From the NCBI GenBank assembly GCA_021812785.1, contig JAKAMR010000007.1:1-44527 (forward strand): a stretch of DNA of 44,527 nt, given 5' to 3'. The position numbers were made by a program, and so were the translations under genes. Source of the DNA: Nitrospirota bacterium. GTDB taxonomy: Bacteria; Nitrospirota; Thermodesulfovibrionia; Thermodesulfovibrionales; JdFR-88. Below are positions 15,855 through 25,298 of the stretch, piece after piece. The notes under the pieces are model-generated. The model made no database searches, had not been told where the DNA came from, and worked only from the letters and a program-made list of their open reading frames with translations. Within the stretch, counting starts at the first letter, position 1; every line of letters starts with the position of its first letter.

Positions 15855-17753
15855 TTAGTGATCAACAGGTGATGGCTGATCGATAAAGCACCGGTTCCAC
15901 AGTTCAAGCACGACGAGAATGAATATTTCCTTTGAATAAGCCATCCGCTGATTATTGGCTTCAAGCATCTTGGCAATTCCCGCTTTCCGGAAGTACCCTC
16001 TGTTTATAGTCCTAGCGTCCAGCAATAAATCATTTACAAAACCTGATAATTTCTTCGATATCCACCGCTCATAAGGAACGGGAAAACCGGTCTTCTTACG
16101 ATTAAGTATCGCTTCCGGCACCCTCCCTTCAAACGCCCTTTTAAGAATGTACTTGGTAGTAAACCTTTTAAGCTTGAAACCGTCTGGCAGGGATGCGGCG
16201 AATTCCAGCACGGCATGGTCCAAAAAGGGGACTCGCAATTCCACGGAATTGGCCATGGTAATTTTGTCGGCTTTGACCAGGAGGTCATCCGGCAGCCAGG
16301 TTTTTGAATCGATATAAAGCATCTTGTCCAGAAATTCAAATCCATCGGCCTTCTCTAAAAGCAGTTTCCTGAAACTGTGATTTTCATCAATGCCGCCCTG
16401 GAAGGCCGGAGTGAGCAGATCACGTGAATTCTTATTAAAATAGGTGAACGGGCTGGAAGTTCTGCTGTAATAGTAATCCCTGAAATCAGCCGAAAAAAGA
16501 GGGCTATATTTGCCTAACCGCCTGAAGTGCCCCGCAGCAGCAAATAAGGACGCCGCTGAGCCCAACGCGGGACTCAGTGGTCCGGACAATTTCTTTATTC
16601 TTTCAAGCCAGACGATGTTGCGGTAGTTGGGATAGCCTGCAAACGCCTCATCGCCGCCCTCGCCAGACAGAAGCACCTTGACATGACCCCGCGCGAGCTT
16701 TGAAACGTAATACAGGGCAACGGCCGGCGGTTCGCACACCGGCTCTTCCATATGCCACACATACCTGGGCAAAAAGGAAACAAATTCATTCTCGTCAATG
16801 GTCATGTCATAGTGCTTCGTTCCGAACTTTTTTGCGGCAAGGGCCGCATATTTCCGCTCGTCCTCGAATTGGCCGCTTTCAAAACCGATGGTAAACGTGC
16901 TTATCTCTTTGTCCGTTTCTTCCACCGCAAAGCTGAGCAACGCGGTTGAGTCAACCCCCCCGCTCAGCAAAAAACCGACCGGCACATCGCTGATCATATG
17001 GTCCCGGACCGACTTCCTCAGCAAGCCCAGCAATTCCTGCCTGGAGACTTCAAATCGCGCGTGGCCATCCTTTTTTACAAAAGAAAAATCCCAATATTGC
17101 TTATACTGGCACTTGCCGTCCTTCACAAGCAAATAATGCCCAGGAAGCAACTTTTTAATTCCATAAAGCAATGTTGCTTCCCCGGGCATGTAATAATAAC
17201 CGAGGAGCAGACCCAGCCCATTGGGATCAATATCTCTTGATATTGCATTATCGGCGAGTATCGCTTTCATTTCCGAACCGAAGGTCAGGCAATCTTCGGA
17301 AAGATGATAATAGAGCGGCTTTATCCCGACCCTGTCCCTGGCAAGCAGCAATATCCGGTCCGTTTCATCCCAAAGCGCTATTGCGAACATCCCTTGCAGT
17401 TTTGAGATTGAAGCTTCACCGTATTCCTCATAAAGGTGGGCAATCACTTCGGTGTCCGTCCGGGTTTTAAATCTGTGCCCCTTCTCTATCAATTCCTCCC
17501 TTAATTGCCTGTAATTGTATATTTCCCCGTTGAATACGACCCAGACCTTCCCGTTCTCATTGGAAAGCGGTTGTTTACCCGTTTGAAGGTCGATGATGGA
17601 TAAACGCCTGTGGCCCAATCCCACGTTTCTGAAGATATAACTGCCGTAATCATCGGGCCCGCGGTGGGCCATGACCGCGCTCATCTTTTCAATAAGCGCA
17701 GGATCAACCATACGGTCTCCGCTAAAAAATATTTTTCCACTGATTCCGCACAT
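15855..17753 (-). CDS. asnB: Glutamine-hydrolysing asparagine synthase-like amidotransferase of EPS locus
   Basis: A 632-residue protein. The mature N-terminus MCGISGK places the nucleophile at Cys2 of a class II glutaminase domain (about 1-210; FNGEIYNY and RTDTE motifs). The synthetase domain carries the PP-loop LLSGGVDSTALL, then LLSGEGGDEAFAGYP and MANSVELRVPFLD. The length matches the AsnB relatives repeatedly found in exosortase-A-type polysaccharide loci, which may amidate sugar uronic acids rather than make asparagine. That is plausible here because a uronic-acid pathway trio is encoded upstream. AAGGA lies seven bases before the ATG. The enzyme class is secure, the acceptor is not. 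Confidence 0.9.
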   Translation of the reverse strand: MCGISGKIFFSGDRMVDPALIEKMSAVMAHRGPDDYGSYIFRNVGLGHRRLSIIDLQTGKQPLSNENGKVWVVFNGEIYNYRQLREELIEKGHRFKTRTDTEVIAHLYEEYGEASISKLQGMFAIALWDETDRILLLARDRVGIKPLYYHLSEDCLTFGSEMKAILADNAISRDIDPNGLGLLLGYYYMPGEATLLYGIKKLLPGHYLLVKDGKCQYKQYWDFSFVKKDGHARFEVSRQELLGLLRKSVRDHMISDVPVGFLLSGGVDSTALLSFAVEETDKEISTFTIGFESGQFEDERKYAALAAKKFGTKHYDMTIDENEFVSFLPRYVWHMEEPVCEPPAVALYYVSKLARGHVKVLLSGEGGDEAFAGYPNYRNIVWLERIKKLSGPLSPALGSAASLFAAAGHFRRLGKYSPLFSADFRDYYYSRTSSPFTYFNKNSRDLLTPAFQGGIDENHSFRKLLLEKADGFEFLDKMLYIDSKTWLPDDLLVKADKITMANSVELRVPFLDHAVLEFAASLPDGFKLKRFTTKYILKRAFEGRVPEAILNRKKTGFPVPYERWISKKLSGFVNDLLLDARTINRGYFRKAGIAKMLEANNQRMAYSKEIFILVVLELWNRCFIDQPSPVDH

Positions 17754-17797
17754 AAAAAATCCTTAGTTCAGGTTCGAACCGGACGATCTTGATAAAA

Positions 17798-18751
17798 TCA
17801 TTTTGCCCATGTCTCTCCTCCGGCGGCCCAACGGATGATGTGCGCCCATTTCACCAACGATGCGCGGCAGCTGTTAGCACTTCCCATCACCATACATGGA
17901 ATAAATGCTAACGCCAGCATACAAAGCCTCAAGATGCCCGTAAAAAACATTAATGACCTGTAGAGACTGGCATAAAGCCTGCCGCGGTTTTTTTTCAGGA
18001 ATTTAAATATGGATTCCCTCATTTGAACAGTCCCGAAGAAGTTTTCTTTCCTCAGATACGAGCTTCCGCCGCCATGATGTATTACCGAAGCCGAGCCGGC
18101 AAAATAATTTTTGTGGCCCGATTGACGGACCTTGAAACAAAGGTCAATATCTTCGGAATACATAAAGTATTCTTCGCTGAAGCGTCCGACTTCCTCAAAT
18201 ATTTCCTTTTTGATCATCATGCATGCTCCCGAAACGGCTTGCACCTCGACGGGGCCTGAATTCCCGGCCAGTATGGGATTCGATCCCCTGCCCCAGAGCC
18301 CTGGAAAACGCCGGCAAAAAAAATCCGAATCGAGCGCCTGGTTCAAAATAGTCGGATACGGTTGAATGCAGCTGATTTGTAAGGTCATGTCGGTATTGAG
18401 CAATTTGCAGCCAACCACCCCGGCATCCGGCATGCTTTTAAAAACTGCCATCATTTCCGTTAATGCGCCGTCGATAACCTCGGTATCCGGATTCAAAAAC
18501 AGAAGCAGTTCTCCTTTTGCTACCGTGGCGCCAAAATTATTGGCTCCAGCGAAGCCCGCATTCTCTCTGTTCTGGAGAAAATGCGCTGATGGGAACTCTC
18601 TTTTGATAATTGCCTCACATGAATCAAATGACCCGTTGTCTACCACGATAACCTCGAAATCCGTGTCCCTCATATGGGCATAGATCGAATCGAGGCATTT
18701 TCTGACATACTGGGCCGAGTTCCAATTTACGATTATTATGGATATATCCAT
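17798..18751 (-). CDS. Glycosyltransferase family 2, rhamnosyltransferase-like
   Basis: A 317-residue protein from MDISIIIVNWNSAQYVRKCLDSI, a textbook GT2 start. The nucleotide-sugar loop VVDNGSFDSCE, NAGFAGANNFG and the DxD-like NPDTEV are visible, then AVSGACMMIKKEIFEEVGRFSEEYFMYSEDIDL. The last 40 residues contain one or two hydrophobic segments, suggesting membrane attachment. ATG 18751 is two bases after the previous gene's stop and has GGAAG upstream; a reading frame extending 59 codons further upstream overlaps that gene and is rejected. It adds one sugar of the lipid-linked repeat unit. Confidence 0.88.
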   Translation of the reverse strand: MDISIIIVNWNSAQYVRKCLDSIYAHMRDTDFEVIVVDNGSFDSCEAIIKREFPSAHFLQNRENAGFAGANNFGATVAKGELLLFLNPDTEVIDGALTEMMAVFKSMPDAGVVGCKLLNTDMTLQISCIQPYPTILNQALDSDFFCRRFPGLWGRGSNPILAGNSGPVEVQAVSGACMMIKKEIFEEVGRFSEEYFMYSEDIDLCFKVRQSGHKNYFAGSASVIHHGGGSSYLRKENFFGTVQMRESIFKFLKKNRGRLYASLYRSLMFFTGILRLCMLALAFIPCMVMGSANSCRASLVKWAHIIRWAAGGETWAK

Positions 18752-18753
18752 CT

Positions 18754-19626
18754 CTACTTCCAGATACTCTCTCTCAAAAGGAGCCTGTTCACCTGTTGTT
18801 TTCTCAGATAAGCGATGAGCGCCCGGTCTTCGACTTGCCGGACATTCCTGATATAGCCGCTCAGAAAACCGTACATCAGACCCGCTGCGCCTACCAGATA
18901 GGGTTTTTCGAAGACCCTTTTTATGCATTTAAAAAACATGAAGGCCGGATGATACCCGGATATATAGTTCGCGAGTCCGTTTTTCACCCACCCTTTCCAT
19001 GTCCCGTCCGCTGTTCCGGTCGGCCTGTAATGGATCACTTTAAGATCCGTAAAACTTCTGGTCTCCCAGCCAAGCATGCTTGCCTTGACCTCATCGAGCG
19101 TATCCCATCCCGGCGCCTTTAAAAGCCCGTCTATTGCGTCCCAGCATTCCCTCTTATAGATTTTGGTCGCTCCCCGGACATGAAAAAGAGGATGTGGTTC
19201 TTCTTTAAGGCAGCCTTTGATCACATTTAAAATCACACCGCCGCCGATTCCTAATTTCGGCGACTTTCCAAATTTGTCAAAACACTTCTCAAAATAATCG
19301 TTATCGAAGGACAGATCGCCGTCCAGCTTCACAATATAATTCCAGTCTTTTAGAGCGAGTTTTGTATATCCGTCATAAAAAGATTCTATTACGCCTCCCC
19401 CCGCCTTTCGAAAACCCCTGTCATGCCTGTGGACCGGATAGATCCATGGATATCTTTTTGCATACTCGTTAATTATTTCTCCGGTGTTGTCACAGGACCC
19501 GTCATTGATGATTATCCATTTGTCCGGCAGAATGGTTTGCGCAGCCACGGCATGGATCGTCTTTTCAATGTAGGCGCTTTCATCCCGTACGGGGCTAATG
19601 ACCACGTATTTTATTTCTGTTTTCAC
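18754..19626 (-). CDS. Glycosyltransferase family 2
   Basis: A 290-residue GT-A fold transferase. It begins IKYVVISPVRDESAYIEKTIHAVAAQT, has the IINDGSCDNTGEII loop and a KLDGDLSFD metal-binding DxD. The C-terminal part with GWETRSFTDLKVIHYRPTG resembles family members acting on lipid-linked acceptors. GTG is the start, supported by GGAG five bases upstream. The order and two-base spacing with the next GT2 gene suggest consecutive steps of repeat-unit assembly. Donor and acceptor sugars are not readable. Confidence 0.88.
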   Translation of the reverse strand: MKTEIKYVVISPVRDESAYIEKTIHAVAAQTILPDKWIIINDGSCDNTGEIINEYAKRYPWIYPVHRHDRGFRKAGGGVIESFYDGYTKLALKDWNYIVKLDGDLSFDNDYFEKCFDKFGKSPKLGIGGGVILNVIKGCLKEEPHPLFHVRGATKIYKRECWDAIDGLLKAPGWDTLDEVKASMLGWETRSFTDLKVIHYRPTGTADGTWKGWVKNGLANYISGYHPAFMFFKCIKRVFEKPYLVGAAGLMYGFLSGYIRNVRQVEDRALIAYLRKQQVNRLLLRESIWK

Positions 19627-19674
19627 CTGGGCTCCGCAAATTTATTCCAAATTAAATACATTAGCCGGGCTATC

Positions 19675-20679
19675 TCAGGGCTGAGTAGTCCATTCTACCA
19701 GATTTTTCCCTTTACCCATGCCCAGGATTCTCTTTGCCTTTTTTGCCGCATATTGCGCGGCATGCAGCCAGTCATAACCTCCGTTCATTTTGGCCAGGAG
19801 CAGCCCGTCATCATCCGCATCATTGACGGGCAGCCGTTTGAGAAAAAGGGGATCGCCCGCCGGCACGGCCGTGCCGATGCTCGTTGTGACCGCACAGGCG
19901 TAACCACATTCTTCCAAAACGCCGCGCAAAAAGGCCGTAAATTCCCTGTCATGCTCGGGGAAGGCATAGGGATATGAAAAGGCATACACGGGATGGCCCG
20001 TTTTAGCCTCGATGTCCTCTTTCGAGCGCCGCAGCTCCGCCTCTACTTCGGGGCGCGGCAGCGCCACAAGGCGGCAATGAGAGACGCTGTGCGAGCCAAA
20101 TGAGATCCCCGAGTCCGCGAGCTCCCGCGTCTGCTGCCAGGAAAGAAATTCCTTCCCCGCCACCTTCCCGCCCGTTTTTCCACAAGAAGAATGGCCGCCG
20201 ATGAAAGCGGTAGGCAAAAATACAGTGGCTGTAAAACCATGTCCCTTCAGAACGGGAAATGCGCCGGTGTAAAAATCCAGGAAGCCGTCGTCGAAGGTAA
20301 TCACCACGGGCTTTTTAATAATCGTAGTACCGGCGGGCATCTCAGGCTTGGGGGGCACGCCCTGGCCCGAGGCATTATTTGAGCGGAGCAGACCGCTTGC
20401 CGCTTCTAGCCCGATGACCTGGTATCCCTGCCCGGCCAACAATTCCATATGCCGCGCGAACACCTCCGGCGTTGTGACGACGCGGTAATAGGGATGGACT
20501 CCCCGCTCCGCCTCGCGGGACACGCTGTGATACATGAGTATGGGGATGCGGAGGGCGTTTTTTCCTTTTTTCCCAGGAAATCCCGCAAGAGGGCCAAAGA
20601 GGCCCACGGAGAGGGCCCGGTCCAGCCTGAAAAAAGGAAAAGGAAAAGGAAAAACCCTTTTTGCATTTTTCACCCGCAT
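19675..20679 (-). CDS. NodB-type polysaccharide deacetylase
   Basis: A 334-residue protein. RIPILMYHSVS (45-54) and ITFDDGFLDFY (127-137) give the catalytic and metal Asp pair D130/D131; SFGSHSVSH (193-201) supplies the metal histidines H197 and H201. This is a CE4 N-deacetylase acting on GlcNAc-like residues. The N-terminus has an odd FPFPFPFF run encoded by GGAAAA hexamer repeats at about 20635-20655 (plus strand). No clean signal peptide is seen, so the start could lie further downstream. It begins six bases after the fused deacetylase/GT4 gene, a second deacetylase in the same operon. Confidence 0.85.
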   Translation of the reverse strand: MRVKNAKRVFPFPFPFFRLDRALSVGLFGPLAGFPGKKGKNALRIPILMYHSVSREAERGVHPYYRVVTTPEVFARHMELLAGQGYQVIGLEAASGLLRSNNASGQGVPPKPEMPAGTTIIKKPVVITFDDGFLDFYTGAFPVLKGHGFTATVFLPTAFIGGHSSCGKTGGKVAGKEFLSWQQTRELADSGISFGSHSVSHCRLVALPRPEVEAELRRSKEDIEAKTGHPVYAFSYPYAFPEHDREFTAFLRGVLEECGYACAVTTSIGTAVPAGDPLFLKRLPVNDADDDGLLLAKMNGGYDWLHAAQYAAKKAKRILGMGKGKNLVEWTTQP

Positions 20680-20684
20680 CGGGA

Positions 20685-22952
20685 TCAGGCGTTCCCTTTG
20701 ACCAGACGGTCCACGAGATCGAGATAATCCTTGCGCTTAACGTCCCAGCTCTGCCCGGCGATATAGGCCAGGGCGTTTGTTGCCAGTTCCCGGCGCAGGC
20801 CGGGACCTTTTATCATCTCAAGCAGGGCGTCCGCGAGACTTTTTTCGTCTCCGGCCTGAAAGAATTTCAGAAGTGAGTCATTGAAATAAAAGGTGTCTAT
20901 GCGCGTGTTGGCCGCGACTACGGGCACGCCCAGGGCCATGAATTCGAATATCTTTGTGCTAAAGGCGTCGCCGCCAAAGGAGTCGTTCCGCTTGGGCACT
21001 ATCCCCAGATCCGCATTTGCCATGAGGCCCGCCACCTCTTCCACCGGAACGACATCCATGATCTTCACACGGTCCTGCAGCGACCTTTCCTCCACCAGTT
21101 CTTTCAGGGAGTCCCTGGCAGGCCCTTTCCCGTAAATATGGAACTCCGCCTCCGGGGCCTCCGGTTTTATCAGACCGAACGCCTTTATGGCGATGTCCAG
21201 CCCCTGGTGCCAGTTGAGGGTACCGGGATACATCATTATAAAGCGCCCGTCGTCCTGCCGCGTGCGCTTGGAACAGTTGAAAATGCGGCTGTCCGGATAG
21301 TTGAGGAACGTTGAACACTTCCCGGACGGCACGGACCGCGAGGTAATGACTTTTTCCCATATGTGGTTGGCTATAATGACATGGTCCGAAAAAGCCGCGG
21401 ACCAGCGCTCCGCCAACTGAAGGGCCTTGAAGGCAAAAGACTCCCGGCTGACACCGAATTTGCTGCCGTAAAACTCCGGCACTATGTCGTGGACGTCAAG
21501 GATCACTTTGGAGCCGCGCAGTTTTGTGAAAAAGGCCGCAAAGACCTCAAAATCCGGCACGGAGTGCACATGAACGATGTCATAAGGCCTGCCCGCGGAC
21601 CTTTTTGTGATCTGCCATGATGAGCGCAGAAGGAAAGACATCATCTTGCCCAGGTAGGAGAATTTTGTCTTCTCGTTGATGTCCCTTCTTTGAATGCGAT
21701 GGACGGTTACGCCATTTATCTTTTCCACCGGCGCGGCGCCGTTTCTGGCAAGGGAGAAGACGTCCACCTGATCGCCCCGGGCGGCAAGCGATTCGGCATA
21801 GCGCATTATGCGGGCGTCCGTCTCATAAAAGGAATATGCCACCATACATGCCTTTAGCCCGTAGGCCCTGCCTTTGCCGCCAGAAACTGCGCCGTGCCGC
21901 TGGAAATCCAGGCGTGGCCCGCCCGCCCCTGCCGCATTTCCATTTTTGCAGGCTGGGATATCCTTGGAAGCGGACAACCCGCCTGACGGGAATGATGGGG
22001 AGGCTGCGGAAGTTTTTCCGATCTCCTTTTTGCCCCAGCGGGCAACATCCCTTGGCAGCGCGTGCCAGAACCGGCCTTCATACCTGGATTTTACGTAGTG
22101 GAGGAACTCTCGATAAAAAGCCGCGGGATATTCCTCTGCCCGCCGTTTATTTCCTCCGAAATTCATGTAATCCGGATGCGTGTTGAGAAGGGCCATGCCT
22201 CCATGCTCCGCGATCCAGTCCAGTTTCTTTTTCCAAATATCTATATTATTTTCCCGCATGATTATATAAAGCCGAAAATCCTGCGGCAGGGTATATGGCA
22301 ATTCCATATATCCCCCGTTCAGAGAATCGCCCCCGTTTAAAGGCGGGCCGGGCACGAAAAAGGGGAAAATGGTATTCATGCCGTCGGGCTGGGGCTCAAA
22401 AGGGTCCGTGTCAAAGGTGGACGAGTCATATTCCAGCTCCAGCTCATGAAGCCAATCCAGCGCATGCAGCATGGATGGGGAACGGAAACCGGCCGCCCCC
22501 CATTCCTTCATATACCGGTTGATCTGGACTGCCCTTTTACTGAACAGTTCCCTCGAATTGAAGTATTTGCCGTCATGGCACAAACCATGCACTCCCACTT
22601 CGAACCCTTTGCCCTCAAGAAAATGGCGAAGCTCCGGGGACACCTCATATTTCTCCGGGACAAAATTAAATGAGGACCTGAACCCGAGCCGTTCTTCAAG
22701 ATGTACCAGGTCACGGCACTTTGCATGGCCTCCGGCTGTTTCCACATCATGCGTCAATATGAACGCAAACCTTTTCTGTTCAGGCCAGCCGGGCCACCCA
22801 TGGGGGGACCTTCCGGCCTTTTGGGCCACAGGCCAGGTGTCCGCGTATCTGCTGCGCATCCAGAGGGCCCTTTGTCTCCTCAGCAGGAGCTGGACCTGCC
22901 TGGGTATATACGGTTTTATCCGGTAATAGAACTTTCTTTTTGGTCCGCCCAT
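20685..22952 (-). CDS. Fusion of polysaccharide deacetylase-like domain and GT4 glycosyltransferase
   Basis: A 755-residue single open frame. Residues 60-310 are deacetylase-like: FAFILTHDVE with D69, EVGVHGLCHDG with H122/H126, and NTHPDYM near 257-263, the plan of a subset of NodB-related proteins. Residues 312-365 are a Ser/Gly/Ala-rich linker. Residues 366-755 are a GT4 (GT-B) transferase starting LKACMVAYSFYETDARIMRYAESLA with DIVHVHSVPD, LDVHDIVPEFYG, YPGTLNWHQG and the donor-binding KIFEFMALGVPVVA. Usually these are separate genes; here no internal stop or frameshift is seen. The protein may couple sugar transfer with deacetylation. It overlaps neither neighbour, lying 7 bases after FemAB. 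Confidence 0.85.
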   Translation of the reverse strand: MGGPKRKFYYRIKPYIPRQVQLLLRRQRALWMRSRYADTWPVAQKAGRSPHGWPGWPEQKRFAFILTHDVETAGGHAKCRDLVHLEERLGFRSSFNFVPEKYEVSPELRHFLEGKGFEVGVHGLCHDGKYFNSRELFSKRAVQINRYMKEWGAAGFRSPSMLHALDWLHELELEYDSSTFDTDPFEPQPDGMNTIFPFFVPGPPLNGGDSLNGGYMELPYTLPQDFRLYIIMRENNIDIWKKKLDWIAEHGGMALLNTHPDYMNFGGNKRRAEEYPAAFYREFLHYVKSRYEGRFWHALPRDVARWGKKEIGKTSAASPSFPSGGLSASKDIPACKNGNAAGAGGPRLDFQRHGAVSGGKGRAYGLKACMVAYSFYETDARIMRYAESLAARGDQVDVFSLARNGAAPVEKINGVTVHRIQRRDINEKTKFSYLGKMMSFLLRSSWQITKRSAGRPYDIVHVHSVPDFEVFAAFFTKLRGSKVILDVHDIVPEFYGSKFGVSRESFAFKALQLAERWSAAFSDHVIIANHIWEKVITSRSVPSGKCSTFLNYPDSRIFNCSKRTRQDDGRFIMMYPGTLNWHQGLDIAIKAFGLIKPEAPEAEFHIYGKGPARDSLKELVEERSLQDRVKIMDVVPVEEVAGLMANADLGIVPKRNDSFGGDAFSTKIFEFMALGVPVVAANTRIDTFYFNDSLLKFFQAGDEKSLADALLEMIKGPGLRRELATNALAYIAGQSWDVKRKDYLDLVDRLVKGNA

Positions 22953-22959
22953 GATTCGC

Positions 22960-24003
22960 CTATCCCATATGCCTGTACATGAGAGCGCCTGCGCCCCTGA
23001 GCAGCGGCGCAGGCATCTTTCTGAAAATACCGTTATGAGCTCCGGACACCTTCAAAGGAGCCTGTACAAAGGCCTTTTTGCAAAAGTCGTAACGGTAGTA
23101 TTTTATGGTCCTTTCGGTTGTCCCCCAGCCCGTTTTAAACTGCCTGAGTCCGCTATTGCCGGGCTCGGTTCTTCCGAAACAGAATTGTTTGTATCCCCTT
23201 TCCGCATACCATTTAATGGCTTCCCACATAATGATATTATTGGCCCTTAAGAGATTGTAGGACCTGTCCGAAGCCCCGTACTTGTAGATGGCCTTCCCGC
23301 CGAAATGGACATACAGCGCTCCCGCAACAACGGCTTTTTTATGATATGCAAGCGCAATGAAGCCCAAATCCCGCGAAATGACATTTTTATGGAGAGACTT
23401 GAAAAAACCGTACGGCTGCGGGGGAAGGCCGTGCTGCCTCCTGGTAACGCAATTGAGCCGGTAAAACTCCTTCACAGCCCCCGGAGATGTTTCAAACCGC
23501 ACGTCCACGCCCTCTTTCAGGGCCTTTTTTATGTTCCTTTTTGTGCTGTCCCTGAACCTGGAAAAAATAGCTTCCTCGCTGTTTGAAAGTTCCAGGATGT
23601 GGCCGTAGGAATACGAGGATTCAGGCTGGTCTTTAAAAAGGTCGCACGCCCCCCTTATCTCAACAAATTTCCATCCGGCCACCGCCCCGTGCTCAACCAG
23701 ACAGTCAAAGATTTTACCGCTCTCGAAATCCTCCGTAAAAAGCGGAGCGCAATAATCCGTAAACGGCAGCGATACGCCTCTTTTGCCCGTTAAAGGACTG
23801 TTTATTTCCATAACCGGCAAAAGCGCCGATAACCTGTTATTCCCAGCCACAGTAAAATAGCTGGGTTTGTAGTTGTAGGCTTCCAGGAGGACCTCCGCCC
23901 AGCGTGAGGAATGGAAAAAGGAATAGCCCGGGTGGGAGAGCAGCAGTTGATCCCAGGAGGAGCATTCGAGCGGATTTACGATTTTAATAGCCAGACCGGC
24001 CAT
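22960..24003 (-). CDS. FemAB-family GNAT protein of XrtA/PEP-CTERM type
   Basis: A 347-residue protein of the FemAB (lipid II:glycyl transferase-like) superfamily with a double GNAT fold. Typical stretches are SFFHSSRWAEVL, LPFTDYCAPLF, RFRDSTKRNIKKALKEGVDV and GASDRSYNLLRANNIIMWEAIKWY. Relatives regularly sit in exosortase-type polysaccharide loci and may attach amino-acyl or acyl groups to a polymer. The ATG has no Shine-Dalgarno; it follows a T-rich stretch (24004-24030) closely resembling that before the UvrD-like gene. DegT gene upstream, fused deacetylase/GT4 downstream. Confidence 0.83.
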   Translation of the reverse strand: MAGLAIKIVNPLECSSWDQLLLSHPGYSFFHSSRWAEVLLEAYNYKPSYFTVAGNNRLSALLPVMEINSPLTGKRGVSLPFTDYCAPLFTEDFESGKIFDCLVEHGAVAGWKFVEIRGACDLFKDQPESSYSYGHILELSNSEEAIFSRFRDSTKRNIKKALKEGVDVRFETSPGAVKEFYRLNCVTRRQHGLPPQPYGFFKSLHKNVISRDLGFIALAYHKKAVVAGALYVHFGGKAIYKYGASDRSYNLLRANNIIMWEAIKWYAERGYKQFCFGRTEPGNSGLRQFKTGWGTTERTIKYYRYDFCKKAFVQAPLKVSGAHNGIFRKMPAPLLRGAGALMYRHMG

Positions 24004-24035
24004 GGCAAAAAAATAAAAATAAAAAAGGATATTTT

Positions 24036-25298
24036 CTATTTTGAAGCGCTTGCTTTTGACGCGCTTTTAAAAAAGTCTCTCATTTTTCCGGCGACGCGCT
24101 CCGCCTGGGCGCCTGTTAAACCCGGATACATGGGCAGCGAAAGCATTTCCGCCGCCAGCTTTTCCGAGACGGGAAAATCCCCCTCTTTGTATCCGATGGA
24201 TCCCTTGTAGGCGTTTTGCAGATGCAGGGGGACCGGATAATGGAGCCCGGTTGCTATCCCGTTCTCGTTTAGAAAGCCTTGCAGCTGGTCTCTCATTTGC
24301 GTTCTGACCACGTAGAGGTGGTAAACGCCCTTTGACCACGATGGTTCGTAAGGCAGCTTTATTTGGCAGGCGCTCCGGGAACCGGGTCCGTTTATTACAC
24401 CCAAAAGCTCAGTATACAGGGCGGCGTTTTTGCGGCGCATCCCGTTCCACTGGGAGAGTTTCTTCAGCTTGAGCTGGAGGAAACCGGCCTGTATGGCGTC
24501 CAGCCTTCCATTATATCCCTCGATCTCGTGATAGTATTTTTTGGATTGTCCATGATCTCGGAGCATGCGTATCTTCCCGGCCATTGCCGGACTGCCCGTC
24601 GTGACCGCGCCGGCCTCTCCGCAGGCGCCAAGGTTCTTTCCCGGATAAAAACTGAAGGCGGCGGCAGCGCCCATTGAACCAGCCGTTATCCACCGGTTTT
24701 CACGCTTGGAAAAATATTGTGCGCCGTGCGCCTGGCATGCGTCCTCTATCACTAAAAGTCCGTATTTTGCCGCCAGCCCCATTATCGCGTCCATGTCCGC
24801 CATCTGTCCATAAAGATGCACCGGGATGACGGCCGTAACGGGCCTCTTCGCTTTTTTACAGACCAAGCCGGCGGTCTTCCCGCCGGGCTCGCATCCGGTT
24901 TCCAGATATTCCCGGAGCTTTTCAGGGTCCATATTGCATGTGCGCTCATCCACGTCCACAAAGACGGGGACCGCGCCGGCCTGGGATATGGCCTCGGTCG
25001 TGGCGATAAAGGTGTTAGGAACGGTAATCACCGCATCGCCGGGGTTTACGCCGGCCGCGATCAGCGCGAACCTCAGGGCGTCCGTGCCGCTGCCAACCCC
25101 CACGCAGTGCTCTGTTTCGCAAAACCGAGCAAAATCTTCTTCGAACCCGTCCACCGCCGGTCCTCCGATGAACCGGCCTGATCTCAGGGCTTCCCTGAAG
25201 ACGGAGACCAGCTCGTCCTCTATTTCCAGGTGCGGGGTGACAAGGTCCAGAAAAGGTACAGTGTCCAGAAAAGGCATCATGTTATCTTTCGTCATCAT
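24036..25298 (-). CDS. DegT/DnrJ/EryC1/StrS sugar aminotransferase, WbpE-like
   Basis: A 420-residue PLP enzyme. Landmarks are the start FLDLVTPHLEIEDEL, GSGTDALRFAL (70-80), VIEDACQAHGAQ, and the Schiff-base lysine K221 in SFYPGKNLGACGEAG. It is expected to aminate the 3-keto group of a nucleotide sugar made by the oxidoreductase at 25768; the acetyltransferase at 25282 then N-acetylates it. The start at 25298 has GAGG seven bases upstream and overlaps the acetyltransferase 3' end by 17 bases; ATG 25280 is an alternative. The tail ends in a KASASK run. Confidence 0.9.
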   Translation of the reverse strand: MMTKDNMMPFLDTVPFLDLVTPHLEIEDELVSVFREALRSGRFIGGPAVDGFEEDFARFCETEHCVGVGSGTDALRFALIAAGVNPGDAVITVPNTFIATTEAISQAGAVPVFVDVDERTCNMDPEKLREYLETGCEPGGKTAGLVCKKAKRPVTAVIPVHLYGQMADMDAIMGLAAKYGLLVIEDACQAHGAQYFSKRENRWITAGSMGAAAAFSFYPGKNLGACGEAGAVTTGSPAMAGKIRMLRDHGQSKKYYHEIEGYNGRLDAIQAGFLQLKLKKLSQWNGMRRKNAALYTELLGVINGPGSRSACQIKLPYEPSWSKGVYHLYVVRTQMRDQLQGFLNENGIATGLHYPVPLHLQNAYKGSIGYKEGDFPVSEKLAAEMLSLPMYPGLTGAQAERVAGKMRDFFKSASKASASK

